Assembly (NCBI GenBank): GCA_021927905.1
Contig: BLLK01000052.1
Location: forward strand, 312,501-376,500
Reading direction: 5' to 3'
Length of the DNA: 64,000 nt
Source of the DNA: Chaetoceros tenuissimus
Lineage: Eukaryota > Bacillariophyta > Thalassiosirophyceae > Chaetocerotales > Chaetocerotaceae
In this document: positions 31,315 to 40,368 of the stretch, in pieces
How positions within the stretch are numbered: the first letter of the stretch is position 1
Layout of the letters: every line of letters starts with the position of its first letter
Notes under the pieces: model-generated
Told to the model about the DNA's origin: nothing
Databases searched by the model: none
Seen by the model: the letters and a program-made list of their open reading frames with translations, nothing else
Made by a program: the position numbers and the translations under genes

Positions 31315-31669
31315 AATATCTACCCTTTAGGGATTATGAAAAAGAGATTAATTTTATGTATTGGCCAAATGAAGGTTTTATAAAAAAATGAAAACTTCAA
31401 AGATTGAAAATTCTATATCAGCTATATTTAATATAATTAATCATTTGAATATGTTTTATTGTGTTTTGCTCAACTGAAAAAAAGGTTGAAAATATTCGAG
31501 AGACTAAATTCATCTTTTGACAGAGGCGCAAATCTTTGTACGACATGTAACATACCTGGCTAGTATGATATTAATGCCTGGCCTTAATCCACTTAGTAGT
31601 GGTGGTAGCTTTAGATACGTAGATTGAAACCTCCTCTTGCATATCTAACCAAAGCATAAATTACTTTCA
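31315..31669. other. Intergenic
   Basis: About 350 very AT-rich bases upstream of the broken 7TM copy. Nothing seen. Confidence 0.35.
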
Positions 31670-33416
31670 ATGACTTCTACTACTTTTCAACAGATCTACA
31701 CACAAGATAGTCTAGACGACAAGAGTAATGATGTGAAAGATCGACGAGGACTAGACAGAAGCGATCAAAACTTGGTACTAGTGTCTATCGCTCATAGTTC
31801 CTACAATATCTATTTTAGGACTATGTAACTTCCTTTTAGTATTTCTTATCTCTAAAAAAAGGAATAGTGATGAAGAATCAAATCAACCAATCTATCATCG
31901 AATCATGTGTGCTGTGGCAATCACTACAAGTTTTATAGTGGGAAACTATCTTGTTGTTGCTGCTGTTGATGGTAGTATGGAGCGAAGATATACTAACGAT
32001 GAAATTAAAATGGGAAGCGAAACTACAGACATATCTTTCGGATGTTACATGGAAAGTTTTGTTGATTACGTTTTCTTTTTCATATATACATACGAAAGCT
32101 TGTGGTTATGCATTTACTTTCTACTGTGGTTATACTATGGAGTAGTCAATATTTCGCCATTTTCTGAAGTTTCAGTTTGTACAGCTATTGTTCTTTTCGG
32201 AATTGGAACCTATTTATATTCATTAATGAATGGTATTGTTGCTCCTTTTCCATATTATGGAATCCTCTGTCAAGTGGTCGCTGATACGGACTCTACTTTT
32301 TTGACAATGATTAACATGTGGATTATTTGCTGCAGCAATATTAACAATGTTTCTCATTGTCATTAAAACATTTCGTGAGGAACAGCTTCTTAATCAGCAA
32401 CTGATTGAAGCAGAAATAAGTCAATCACAGCATTCAGAAAAAAAGAACAAGTCAAAGAACGTTCGAAGCGACAAAAGATATCACCATGCAAGCTCTTGTG
32501 CTTGTTTTGTTCCTTTTTCTTTCGTTTGGTTTAAATGTTTTGGACGAATTGATATTTTACAGGCAAAAACACTTTTTTTGGTCACCAATTACTTACTTTT
32601 AGGTGCTTATCTTTTGGGATTGTACCTCTGGTTTGAAATCAGAAATATCAAGAAACAGTATCCGAATATATCCAACAAAAGAGCAATGAAGTCTATCTTC
32701 ATGCGAGGTGGACATATTGAAGCATCCTCATACCTGCAGCTACAAACAGAAGAAACACTATTGATGCCCGATAAAAACGATGCCTCATTGATATGACTGT
32801 TGTGGAAGATGAGCTCTGCAACGATCTAATTCATAATTTGGATGAGATTGATCGCCAAGCAAAGCTCAAAGAAGAAGCTGAAGCAAGAAGAAAGCGTGAA
32901 GAGGAAGCAAAACGACAGAAACTCGAAGAAGAGAACATGCTAATGTTTGGAGGAGGATACGCAAATATTTCTGATATGACAGACTTTCAAGGAATCATGG
33001 GAGCGCACTTTGGCAACTTAGATGAGGAGCTTGCCATCCGCAAACATAATCATTACAACAAGAAGTCTAGAAAGATCAATGTCCCTATTCAAGATCGATA
33101 CGGAAGCATAGATCCATCTACATTTCGAAGAGATTATGCAGCAGAAGAAGCAGTTGAGAATGCATCTGCAAATAATGAGCCAATCCAAGAAGTTAGGGAT
33201 GAGAGGAAGTTATGTGAAATTCAGGAAGAAGAAGAGGATGAAGATGATGCTGACGCTGAGCAAGACAATACAGAAACCACTTCTGACAATCAATTGCAAG
33301 CAAACCTTGGAAACGTTGCTACTCGAGGCAGGAGACAGCAATCTGGAAATAATAGCTTTGTTTCGGACCTTACATCAATAACGACGTTGCGTTTTGATCA
33401 ATGCATCTTTATTTAA
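31670..33416 (+). pseudogene. Broken paralogue of the 7TM receptor-like gene
   Basis: Protein-level similarity to the intact gene at 8181-9596 runs through this stretch but changes frame at least five times (near 31785, 32320, 32455, 32560 and 32790). Matching blocks include QPIYHRIM (intact QPTYYRIM), VDGSM (NGNM), LCIYFLLWLYYGVVNISPF (LCVYFLLRLYYGVAQISPF), IVIKTFREEQ (IIFKTFRDEQ), FEATKDI and LGLYLWFEI. The final block, open at 32793-33416, is a charged tail with a coiled-coil start (AEARRKREEEAKRQKLEEE), longer than in the intact gene. No single splice scheme mends it, so it is called a pseudogene; the tail frame alone is 207 codons and may be mis-annotated as a gene. Confidence 0.8.
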
Positions 33417-33647
33417 AATATATTTCAATTTATGTTTATTGGAATATTTACCTCCGCTTTCTTATGAAAAAGAGTCAGTTAAAATGAAGCTGACGACGGT
33501 CAGACGAAGATGACATTCTCTACCATTTTTCATTTCATCACACACAGCCACACTCAATACACATTGTTGTGATATAATCATACGAGTAAATCTATAGCTA
33601 TATGATAATATTCGTACTGAATCATTACATTGTAAATCAAAAAGACA

Positions 33648-35294
33648 ATGCCGAGGAAACGGAATAGAATCGCGAATGTTTCATCAGCTTCTAGTTATAC
33701 TGGCACTAGAGGAGGAGAGGACAGCAATGATAACATGAGCAGTAGCATTCCTACTACTTCTAGCAACGCCGAGATGACATCAGTTAGTAGACGAAGCAAA
33801 AAGAAATCACTTTTCTTCAAAGTAGTTGTGATATGTTTCATTCCATTACTAGCTCTTGTACATATGTTTAGTACAAACACTGAGAAATCGAGAGTATCGG
33901 AATTGGTAAATGAATTGACACATCCATCTCCTCAAGAAAAGGAGATAGATCATTCTGCAGCTTATTCTAGTAACGATAGTCCTGCAGAGTCAAAGCATAA
34001 CGGAGATGCACTAGTTCCAGCTTCAGCAGAGCAACAAGGAAAACGACCCGAAAAGTGTACTCATGACGAATTACTCAAAATTAGACATCAACTGCCACCT
34101 GAACTTTGTATACTGAATCTTGAAAGGGACACTCCCTATTTGCACCAATGTTCATTGACAATTGCTACAAAATGCCCTAAAGCAACGTGGCTTGAAGAAT
34201 ACTATCAAGAAATGCAAAGAGCTACTTTGAATAATCCAAAGCAATTTGTAGGAATATCTGTTGGATGTAATAAAGGCTTTGATGCTATACACACGTTACG
34301 AATGGGAACATACAATGATCAAATAAGTAAGGCTGATTGGAAAGTAGCTATGGAGTCCAAAAGTGGTACTTTACATCATTCGGTATGTAGACAAGATTCA
34401 GCGAGTGATATGTTTACTATATTACCAGCATTTCAAAACAAATCTGCTACTAGGCCTGTAGGAGAAATGCATTGTGTAGAACCCATGCCCAAAACCTTTG
34501 ATAGTTTGGAATATTCTTCTCGACATTTGAACTATAATAAATACGGATTTCATGTCACGAATGCGGCTATATCCAAAGAGAGTGGCATCATGTATTTTCC
34601 ATCCAATACAGATGAAAATTCCGGTGTTGAGAATCAAGGATTAGCAACTTGTACAGAAGAGCACATGTCAAAAGAAGATAGAGAGAAAAAGTGTAAACCT
34701 GTCAATGTATATTCGCTCAAGGATTTTGTAGAACAAAAAGTACAGAGCAAAGGACCCATCCATATTTTGAGCATTGATGTCGAAGGGTTTGACTGCGATG
34801 TTTTATACGGTGCTGGAAAGGAAGTTTTGCGACGAGTCGAATATTTAGAGTTTGAGTACAACTGGATGGGATCTTGGGCCAAAGTTCATTTAATAGATGT
34901 AGTTGAAACGCTGGATGAGACGGGTTTCACTTGTTACTGGGCTGGTATAGATATGTTATGGAGAATTACAGATTGCTGGCAGTCATTTTATGATATTCAT
35001 GCATGGTCGAATGTAGCATGTGTCAATCGCAATACAGTTCCGGATCTAGCAAACAAAATGGAAGAGAAATTTCAAGCTTCAATGCAGAAACAAAAGCCAA
35101 AGCAATGGTATTGGCAAGGAATTACTGGTGAAAATGGAGTTCATTATCCAGCACGACCAGTCATCATGATGGCTCGAGCAAAGCATGGGAAGCATGAATT
35201 GATGTCCAAGGATTTAGACAAGATGACTCAACGCTATTTCGCCAAGAAAGAAACAAAGAAGAAGAAACATGTAAAAGGTAGAAAGAAGAAGTAG
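33648..35294 (+). CDS. FkbM-family SAM-dependent methyltransferase, type II membrane protein
   Basis: 548 aa, single exon. A basic, Ser-rich cytosolic head is followed by one signal anchor (FFKVVVICFIPLLALVHMF), a disordered stem, and a lumenal domain. The methyltransferase part has FVGISVGCNKGFDAIHTLRM (variant SAM loop), MHCVEPMPKTFDSL (acidic residue after strand 2), AISKESGIMYF, and the FkbM hallmark LSIDVEGFDCDVLYGAGKEV with YLEFEYNWMG after it. The C-terminus is Lys-rich. FkbM enzymes O-methylate sugars and small molecules; in diatoms these anchored forms may modify Golgi glycans (inference). Confidence 0.85.
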   Translation: MPRKRNRIANVSSASSYTGTRGGEDSNDNMSSSIPTTSSNAEMTSVSRRSKKKSLFFKVVVICFIPLLALVHMFSTNTEKSRVSELVNELTHPSPQEKEIDHSAAYSSNDSPAESKHNGDALVPASAEQQGKRPEKCTHDELLKIRHQLPPELCILNLERDTPYLHQCSLTIATKCPKATWLEEYYQEMQRATLNNPKQFVGISVGCNKGFDAIHTLRMGTYNDQISKADWKVAMESKSGTLHHSVCRQDSASDMFTILPAFQNKSATRPVGEMHCVEPMPKTFDSLEYSSRHLNYNKYGFHVTNAAISKESGIMYFPSNTDENSGVENQGLATCTEEHMSKEDREKKCKPVNVYSLKDFVEQKVQSKGPIHILSIDVEGFDCDVLYGAGKEVLRRVEYLEFEYNWMGSWAKVHLIDVVETLDETGFTCYWAGIDMLWRITDCWQSFYDIHAWSNVACVNRNTVPDLANKMEEKFQASMQKQKPKQWYWQGITGENGVHYPARPVIMMARAKHGKHELMSKDLDKMTQRYFAKKETKKKKHVKGRKKK

Positions 35295-35554
35295 CTTTTT
35301 TAGAAAATCTGTCTAAATCTGTCTACTAATCATATTTAAGCTATTTTACTCAAAAAATGAATTGACATTCAGAAAGTGGCCTTTTTTGACATGAAATAAG
35401 TCGTGAGATGCCAGAATTTTTTAAACGCGACGTTCATTTTCTCGAAGTTTCTTGAAGCAAGCGATAGCGCTTGAAGATATTACACATAAGTTGTGTTCAT
35501 CTCTGTTCATCTTTCTTTAGTTGAAACGAATTCATATCTTCTTACGATCTGAAA
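35295..35554. other. Intergenic
   Basis: 260 bases, AT-rich; nothing seen. Confidence 0.3.
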
Positions 35555-36853
35555 TTGACCATGAGGCTCAAGTATTCTCCATTTGACAAGAGTCCAGAGA
35601 GAGGCATCTCTTTACAAGAGGCAGATGACCAGCAGCCTTCAAGTTCTGCAGAAGTAGAAGGACATCAAGAACATACCTCCTCTAGTTCTAATACGGCTCA
35701 GAATTTAACAGCAAACGAAACAACCCAAGGGCAGACTCTTCTCGTTCTTAACTTACCACAAGATGAAGATTCTTCCATGAGCAATTTGACTGTGTCTACT
35801 AATGGTATCGTGAGCACTGGCAATGATACATCTCTTCATGCTTCACAGATCTCCTGCTCTTTGTCGACTCTCTTTACAAAAGAAAATGAAGTTGCTTCAA
35901 ATGAAAATGATGATATCAGTGTTGCAAGCCAAGTCTCTGATGGGGATCTAGTCATTATCAGTCCTTCACGTGCTTCTTCTAAAGCTCGCTCTACAGAACC
36001 TAGAGAAATGATTGATACTGACAGTATTTCCACATCGAAAAAGGACTTCAGTCCATCTACTTTGCAAGCTATTGGTCAGAGTCTCATCGTAGAAGATGAA
36101 GAAAGTACAGTCTGCTCTGAGAAAGTGAAAGAATCTACAGAAGAAAAATGGTCGGAAGAGCAATTGCAAGCTGCAAAAGAAATTTTTCCATTCCTTGAAT
36201 CGAACCAAAAACCAAAGAAACGATATCCACTACCACCTTTGCCTTCCAGTGAGGAATATGATTTTGATCTTGTAATTTCTCAAGAGGAAAAGGACCTATC
36301 GGAGAAATTCCTTTCAGATGAGTTTATTTGTCATCTATGCAATGGTCCTGTTGTAGGTGCAGCAATGTATAGCTGTTCCTGTAACAAGTGTGCTTGTATC
36401 ATGTGTATTGAGAAAGAATCTAATACTGAAAAGATGACTCTAGAGGTTGGTCAACACAAATGTGATTCTTGTCTCACATCTATATCTTCAATTCCTTGTG
36501 CAGCGATGGATAAAGCGATCTTGACTGTAATTTCTGTCATGGATACTTTGTCTTCTCAACACGACAATGTGGATATTGAAATTGTGAAATCTTTTCAAGC
36601 TAGATACTATGCACGTTTGAGAGAATGGTATAAAGAAGCAGTAAGAAGAAATCACGAAATGGATCACGAAGAAGAGCTTGAGAAGATGAAACTTTTGAAT
36701 GAATATGCCAAGTATGAAAGTGATCATTTCAAACGATTGGAAGAGGAAGAAACCAAGACTTTGAAAGATGCTTTTGTGGATTCTACTTTTTTGGTCGGAG
36801 CTATGGTTGCTCCAATTATCGTTTTCGGGGTCAGAGCAATTCTTCGAAAGTGA
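35555..36853 (+). CDS. RING-like zinc-finger protein with C-terminal membrane anchor
   Basis: 432 aa, single exon. The first 240 residues are Ser/Glu-rich and disordered. A cysteine cluster follows at about 265-320: FICHLCNGPV, CSCNKCACIMCIEK, then KCDSCLTSIS and IPC, giving C-x2-C, C-x-C-x2-C-x-C-x2-C, C-x2-C and C, like the RING of TRAF-type or U-box-like ligases. A charged coiled coil (EEELEKMKLLNEYAKYESDH) leads to a C-terminal membrane helix (FLVGAMVAPIIVFGVRAIL). Possible organelle-anchored E3 ligase (inference). The last 27 codons and the 3' flank are duplicated at 38006. Confidence 0.72.
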   Translation: MTMRLKYSPFDKSPERGISLQEADDQQPSSSAEVEGHQEHTSSSSNTAQNLTANETTQGQTLLVLNLPQDEDSSMSNLTVSTNGIVSTGNDTSLHASQISCSLSTLFTKENEVASNENDDISVASQVSDGDLVIISPSRASSKARSTEPREMIDTDSISTSKKDFSPSTLQAIGQSLIVEDEESTVCSEKVKESTEEKWSEEQLQAAKEIFPFLESNQKPKKRYPLPPLPSSEEYDFDLVISQEEKDLSEKFLSDEFICHLCNGPVVGAAMYSCSCNKCACIMCIEKESNTEKMTLEVGQHKCDSCLTSISSIPCAAMDKAILTVISVMDTLSSQHDNVDIEIVKSFQARYYARLREWYKEAVRRNHEMDHEEELEKMKLLNEYAKYESDHFKRLEEEETKTLKDAFVDSTFLVGAMVAPIIVFGVRAILRK

Positions 36854-37315
36854 TTTCGAGAACTAAACATTAATATTAAATACATGGCGTTACGGTAAAT
36901 TGAAACTGCCTATATCGGAATTGTTTTTGAAACTTCGTATAGATTAGATTTTTTTGGATTATAGTAGCAACACTATTCTATTATTAATTCTTTGTTCTTT
37001 GTTTTGCATTACGAAGGTTTGAAAGTATTGCAGAGCTTCCTACTTGGAAGTTGCATATATACGTACGATAAAGAAAAGCCTTCTAATCGAAATAAATGAA
37101 AATGCATGAAACCCTTCTCATGAAGCCACTTACAAAACGAAATCATTGCAACAATTATCAAACGTAATTAAAATCAACACAATTTACTATAACAGAAAGT
37201 TTCTTATATTCAATTCATATTTTAATTCTTATCTCATTATTCCTACAAAATTGCACGTCATAGCTAGCTATGACTAAACACCACAAAAGAAGAAGTGAAA
37301 TTGGGTGCCTGCTGG
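36854..37315. other. Intergenic part of unit A
   Basis: AT-rich. Contains ATGAAAATGCATGAAACCCT at 37097-37116, also present at unit B's right flank (39339), and TAGCTAGCTA at 37261. Nothing coding. Confidence 0.4.
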
Positions 37316-37774
37316 CTACTCTTCGAAAACGTTACTCAAATTATAATTCGTAGATAACCCGTCTCTGCTGCAGTCTTTATTCATTTCTTGGATTAATAAA
37401 TCCAATTCAAGATCTCCGTGCGTGCCATTAAGTCTCTCTTCTTCCTTCTCAAAATGCTGATTATTCATTTCGTAGTGATTAGTAATGTTGTGAACTGACG
37501 GCGCGTAATGGTTAAACAACAAAGAGTGTGAAGATTCAAGAGTAGAAGGAATTCTTCTTCCTTCCAAAAAGGCATTACGTAGTTCAACGGATCTAGAGGA
37601 TGATGATGTTTTGCTTCTTCTTGCATTCTCACGAATCATAGATGATTCATTGAATAAATTGTGAGTTCGTCCTCTCGAGTGTATCACCATATCCATACCA
37701 TCATCATTAGACAGTGCTGATACTGCATGGCTAGTTCGAGTAATGTTAGTTCTTTTGTTCTTTTGAATATTCAT
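37316..37774 (-). CDS. Small paralogue pair, copy A; unknown function
   Basis: 152 aa, single exon, start MNIQKNKRTNITRTS. Polar and probably disordered, with a basic N-terminus, a Ser run, EGRRIPSTLE, HYAPSVHNITNHYEMNNQ, and an acidic helical end (LELDLLIQEMNKDCSRD...NVFEE). Copy B at 39580-40020 shares MNIQ(K/R)NKRT, ESSMI, EGRRIP, APSVH(N/E)ITNH, LDLLIQ, DKDCSR-like and N(V)F(E/D)E blocks, so both frames have been kept under constraint. No known domain. Confidence 0.68.
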   Translation of the reverse strand: MNIQKNKRTNITRTSHAVSALSNDDGMDMVIHSRGRTHNLFNESSMIRENARRSKTSSSSRSVELRNAFLEGRRIPSTLESSHSLLFNHYAPSVHNITNHYEMNNQHFEKEEERLNGTHGDLELDLLIQEMNKDCSRDGLSTNYNLSNVFEE

Positions 37775-38005
37775 ACTCTTAGTATTGATTCGAGTTTATG
37801 TTTCTCGCTTCATTCCCTAATTGAGAAAGATGAGGTAAATCTCTTTTTTCTTTGATTTTGCGTTCTCACATTGCTGTTTTCGATGTTTTTAGTGATGACG
37901 CGTATCTTTTTATAGAGAATAGCGGTCGGACTATCTCAACGGACGGAGAAAAGCCGATATCCAAAGGAACTGCACAACCGGATCCTCAATGAACTATGAT
38001 GAAGA

Positions 38006-38086
38006 TTTTGTGGATTCTACTTTTTTGGTCGGAGCTATGGTTGCTCCAAGGTCAGAGCAATTCTTCGAAAGTGATTTCGAGAACTA
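38006..38086 (+). pseudogene. Duplicated 3' end of the RING-like gene
   Basis: Matches 36772-36869 nearly base for base through the stop region (TTCGAAAGTGATTTCGAGAA), with a small internal deletion. There is no start and no upstream domain, so it is a gene fragment left by the tandem duplication. Confidence 0.85.
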
Positions 38087-38313
38087 AAAATTTATAATAA
38101 GTATGTGGAATTATCGGTAGAACTTATACAGGGTAAAAATATCAGAATTATTTTTTGTGTTATAGTAGCACTAGCCTATTCTTCATTTGTGTAGAAAGAT
38201 TTGCCTGCGCATTCTAACTATCGGTAGTATTCTGTTGGCGTAACAACTTCCCACTAACAGAGGGTCAATCCTATATACGTACGACGTGGGAGAACCTTCT
38301 CATGAAAAGCCAC

Positions 38314-39321
38314 GGATGGGTTTCGAGATCAATGTACAAACTTCGCAAAAAAGTCTAAGACTTTTGACATCCGTTCAGAAGAGGGGCTTAAGTAATCCAA
38401 AAAAAAAGAAAGTACACTTTTTATCCCTGATATATAAGAAGGTATTCGTTTGCCATATCTTTTATACGTACACACAAACGGATGGATAAAAATGATTTTT
38501 CAATGCAGTTTTCATGTTCTACTAAATAATTGATGTAACATGAAAATTAAAAAGACGGTACATATTTCTACTATATTAAACTATTTCATTACAAGAACGA
38601 CAGGTAGATTGTTGTTTTCTCCCGGTGTAGACTGCATATTGCTACCCACACCTCACTTCAAGTTTCCTTAATAGATGTATAAAATGGAACCTTAAAAACC
38701 GGCAAAATCATCAATATTCCATTAGATTAAGTATCAAAGTAGAAGATTGTTGAGGATTTCGCATTTTTGAAATGTTTATGGTGTTGATTAAAGCATTTTC
38801 TTTCAAGTTTTTGTGTCATGTTGGTGGATTTCTGATCGACTTGTTCTATTGAATGATTGCTTCAAAACCTGCAGAATCTGCAAGTTTTTATTGGATGAAG
38901 TTAAAGTATAGGAATTTACACGAATTTGTGTATCAAAATGCGTTTATATAGGAAATAATTAGATTTTTGTTGAAGATGTTGTCTATTCTTCATGTCGTGT
39001 CGATGAAATTTCGACCGACTTGTTCTAATGTATGAAACCGTCAAAACCTGCGAAACCCTCAACATTCTATTAGAGAAAGTATCAAAGTAGAAGAATGTTG
39101 AGGGTTTCGCAGGTTTTGAAAGGTATATGGTGTTATTTGAAGCTGCTGAATTAGATGCAATTGTTGATTTATTTGTATGTAGTTTGTATGGAGCGTCGGT
39201 TGTGTTTTTCCACTTTTTGCCAAACAAGACTCAATCAGGCTAGTAGGTTTTCTTGCAAAAGGGCTTAAGTAAATTAATTACCAGTCCGATAGGGATTGTA
39301 CATTGATCTCGAAACCCATCC
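38314..39321. mobile_element. 1-kb non-coding element with 26-bp terminal inverted repeats
   Basis: The ends 38314-38339 and 39296-39321 are perfect reverse complements (GGATGGGTTTCGAGATCAAT plus GTACAA). Just inside, GGGGCTTAAGTAA (left) and TTACTTAAGCCC (right, reversed) also pair. The body holds about three diverged copies of one unit (GTATCAAAGTAGAAG..., GACTTGTTCTAWTG, AAAACCTGC) and a perfect hairpin. No transposase frame: a 103-codon minus frame inside (39227-38916) has no recognisable motif. It is absent from unit A, so it entered unit B after the duplication. Likely a non-autonomous DNA transposon or fold-back element. Confidence 0.7.
39041..39119. repeat. Perfect 28-bp hairpin inside the element
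   Basis: The arm 39041-39068 (TCAAAACCTGCGAAACCCTC plus AACATTCT) is the exact reverse complement of 39092-39119, with a 23-base loop. Diverged copies of the same hairpin lie near 38693-38773 and 38870-38910. Confidence 0.9.
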
Positions 39322-39579
39322 ACGTATGAAAGCTGATTTGAAAATGCATGAAACCCTTCTCATCACCAGCATGCCGTACAAATCGAAATCGAATGTAATT
39401 AAAGCAACAATATTACTAGTCATCTTACTGTGCCCCAAAATATCTGGCTGATACATACATATATTCAATTCATATCTACTTCTTATCTCATTATAATTAT
39501 TAAATTGCACTCCTTAGCTTGCTTCTATGTACTACTTCACACCACAAAAGAAAAAAAGTGGCTACCTACTTATGCCTGT

Positions 39580-40020
39580 CTATTCGTCAAAAACGTTATT
39601 CAAATTGAAACTCGTAAATCGTTCTGTATATTGTGAACCTAATCCTCTACTGCAGTCTTTATCTATTCCTTGGATTAACAGATCCAGTTGACGATCTCCG
39701 TAGACAGTTTCATTGAGTTTTTCTTCTTCTTTCTCGAGATGTTCACTATTGCTCATGTCATCGTGGTTCGTAATTTCATGAACAGATGGTGCTGTATGCC
39801 TTTCACTACCTTCGAGAAAATATGGAATCCTTCTTCCTTCCGATAAGATATTACTTCGTTCAGTGGATCTAGAAGAAGCTGACTGTTTGGTTCTTGCAGT
39901 CTCATGAATCATAGATGATTCATTGATGAAATTGATACGAGGATCATTGTAAGACAGAGTTCTTGCTGCTGCAAAGCTTGTTCCAGCAATTTTAGTTCTT
40001 TTATTCCTTTGAATATTCAT
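39580..40020 (-). CDS. Small paralogue pair, copy B; unknown function
   Basis: 146 aa, single exon, start MNIQRNKRTKIAGTS. Same block order as copy A (37316-37774) with ESSMIHETARTKQSASSRST, EGRRIPYFLEG, APSVHEITNHDDM, LDLLIQGIDKDCSRG and NLNNVFDE. It differs by indels in the Ser-rich and the His/Asn regions, but the frame is intact. Unknown, disordered; probably a lineage-specific gene. Confidence 0.68.
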   Translation of the reverse strand: MNIQRNKRTKIAGTSFAAARTLSYNDPRINFINESSMIHETARTKQSASSRSTERSNILSEGRRIPYFLEGSERHTAPSVHEITNHDDMSNSEHLEKEEEKLNETVYGDRQLDLLIQGIDKDCSRGLGSQYTERFTSFNLNNVFDE

Positions 40021-40368
40021 TCTCCTGATAATGATCCTATTTTATGTTTCTCACTTCATTCCTCCTTCTGATGAGAAAGATGAGGCAAATCCCTTTTTCT
40101 TTGTATGAAGGTTTTGGGCTCTCACGCGCAGCTGGTTTAGATATTTTTGGTGATGACGCGTATCTTTTTTAAGAGAAACGGCCGGACTATCTCAGCACAG
40201 ATAGACGGAGAAACTGCACAACCGGAACAAAAACCATGATGAAGGAATGGTGGTATCCAGACCTCGCCAGGAACATCAATAAACAAAATGAAGAGGACAC
40301 AAACAGAAGCCGTATCTTTTTTACAAACCCCTTCTCTCCATTTATCTTAAAAAGCAAAGAATATAACA
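40021..40368. other. Divergent promoter region at the end of unit B
   Basis: Between copy B (minus) and the ABC-F gene (plus). Carries the promoter block shared with unit A (GATGACGCGTATCTTTTT at 40152). Confidence 0.4.

Larger units (their letters stand above)
36772..38004. repeat. Tandem duplication, unit A
   Basis: From TTTTGTGGATTCTACTTTTT at 36772, the end of the RING-like gene, its 3' flank, the gene at 37316-37774 and that gene's promoter (GATGACGCGTATCTTTTT; CACAACCGGA) are repeated in the same order as unit B. The two units abut. Coding parts are about 50 percent alike in protein; flanks are more diverged and carry small indels. Confidence 0.75.
38005..40246. repeat. Tandem duplication, unit B (longer, with inserted element)
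   Basis: Begins with a copy of the 3' end of the RING-like gene (38006-38086; the coding part is shorter by 12 bases and has no upstream gene body), continues through diverged 3' flank, an inserted 1-kb element (38314-39321), then the unit A spacer and the paralogous gene, and ends with the same promoter block (GATGACGCGTATC; CTGCACAACCGGA) just before the ABC-F gene. Confidence 0.72.

Noticed and set aside
32793-33416. Calling the charged 207-codon frame a separate gene
   Set aside because: Its first codons align with the tail of the intact 7TM paralogue (IDMTVVEDE against IDIAIVQHE), so it is the end of the pseudogene.
38916-39227. 103-codon frame inside the inverted-repeat element
   Set aside because: It lies across the hairpin repeats and shows no transposase motif; amino-acid use looks random.
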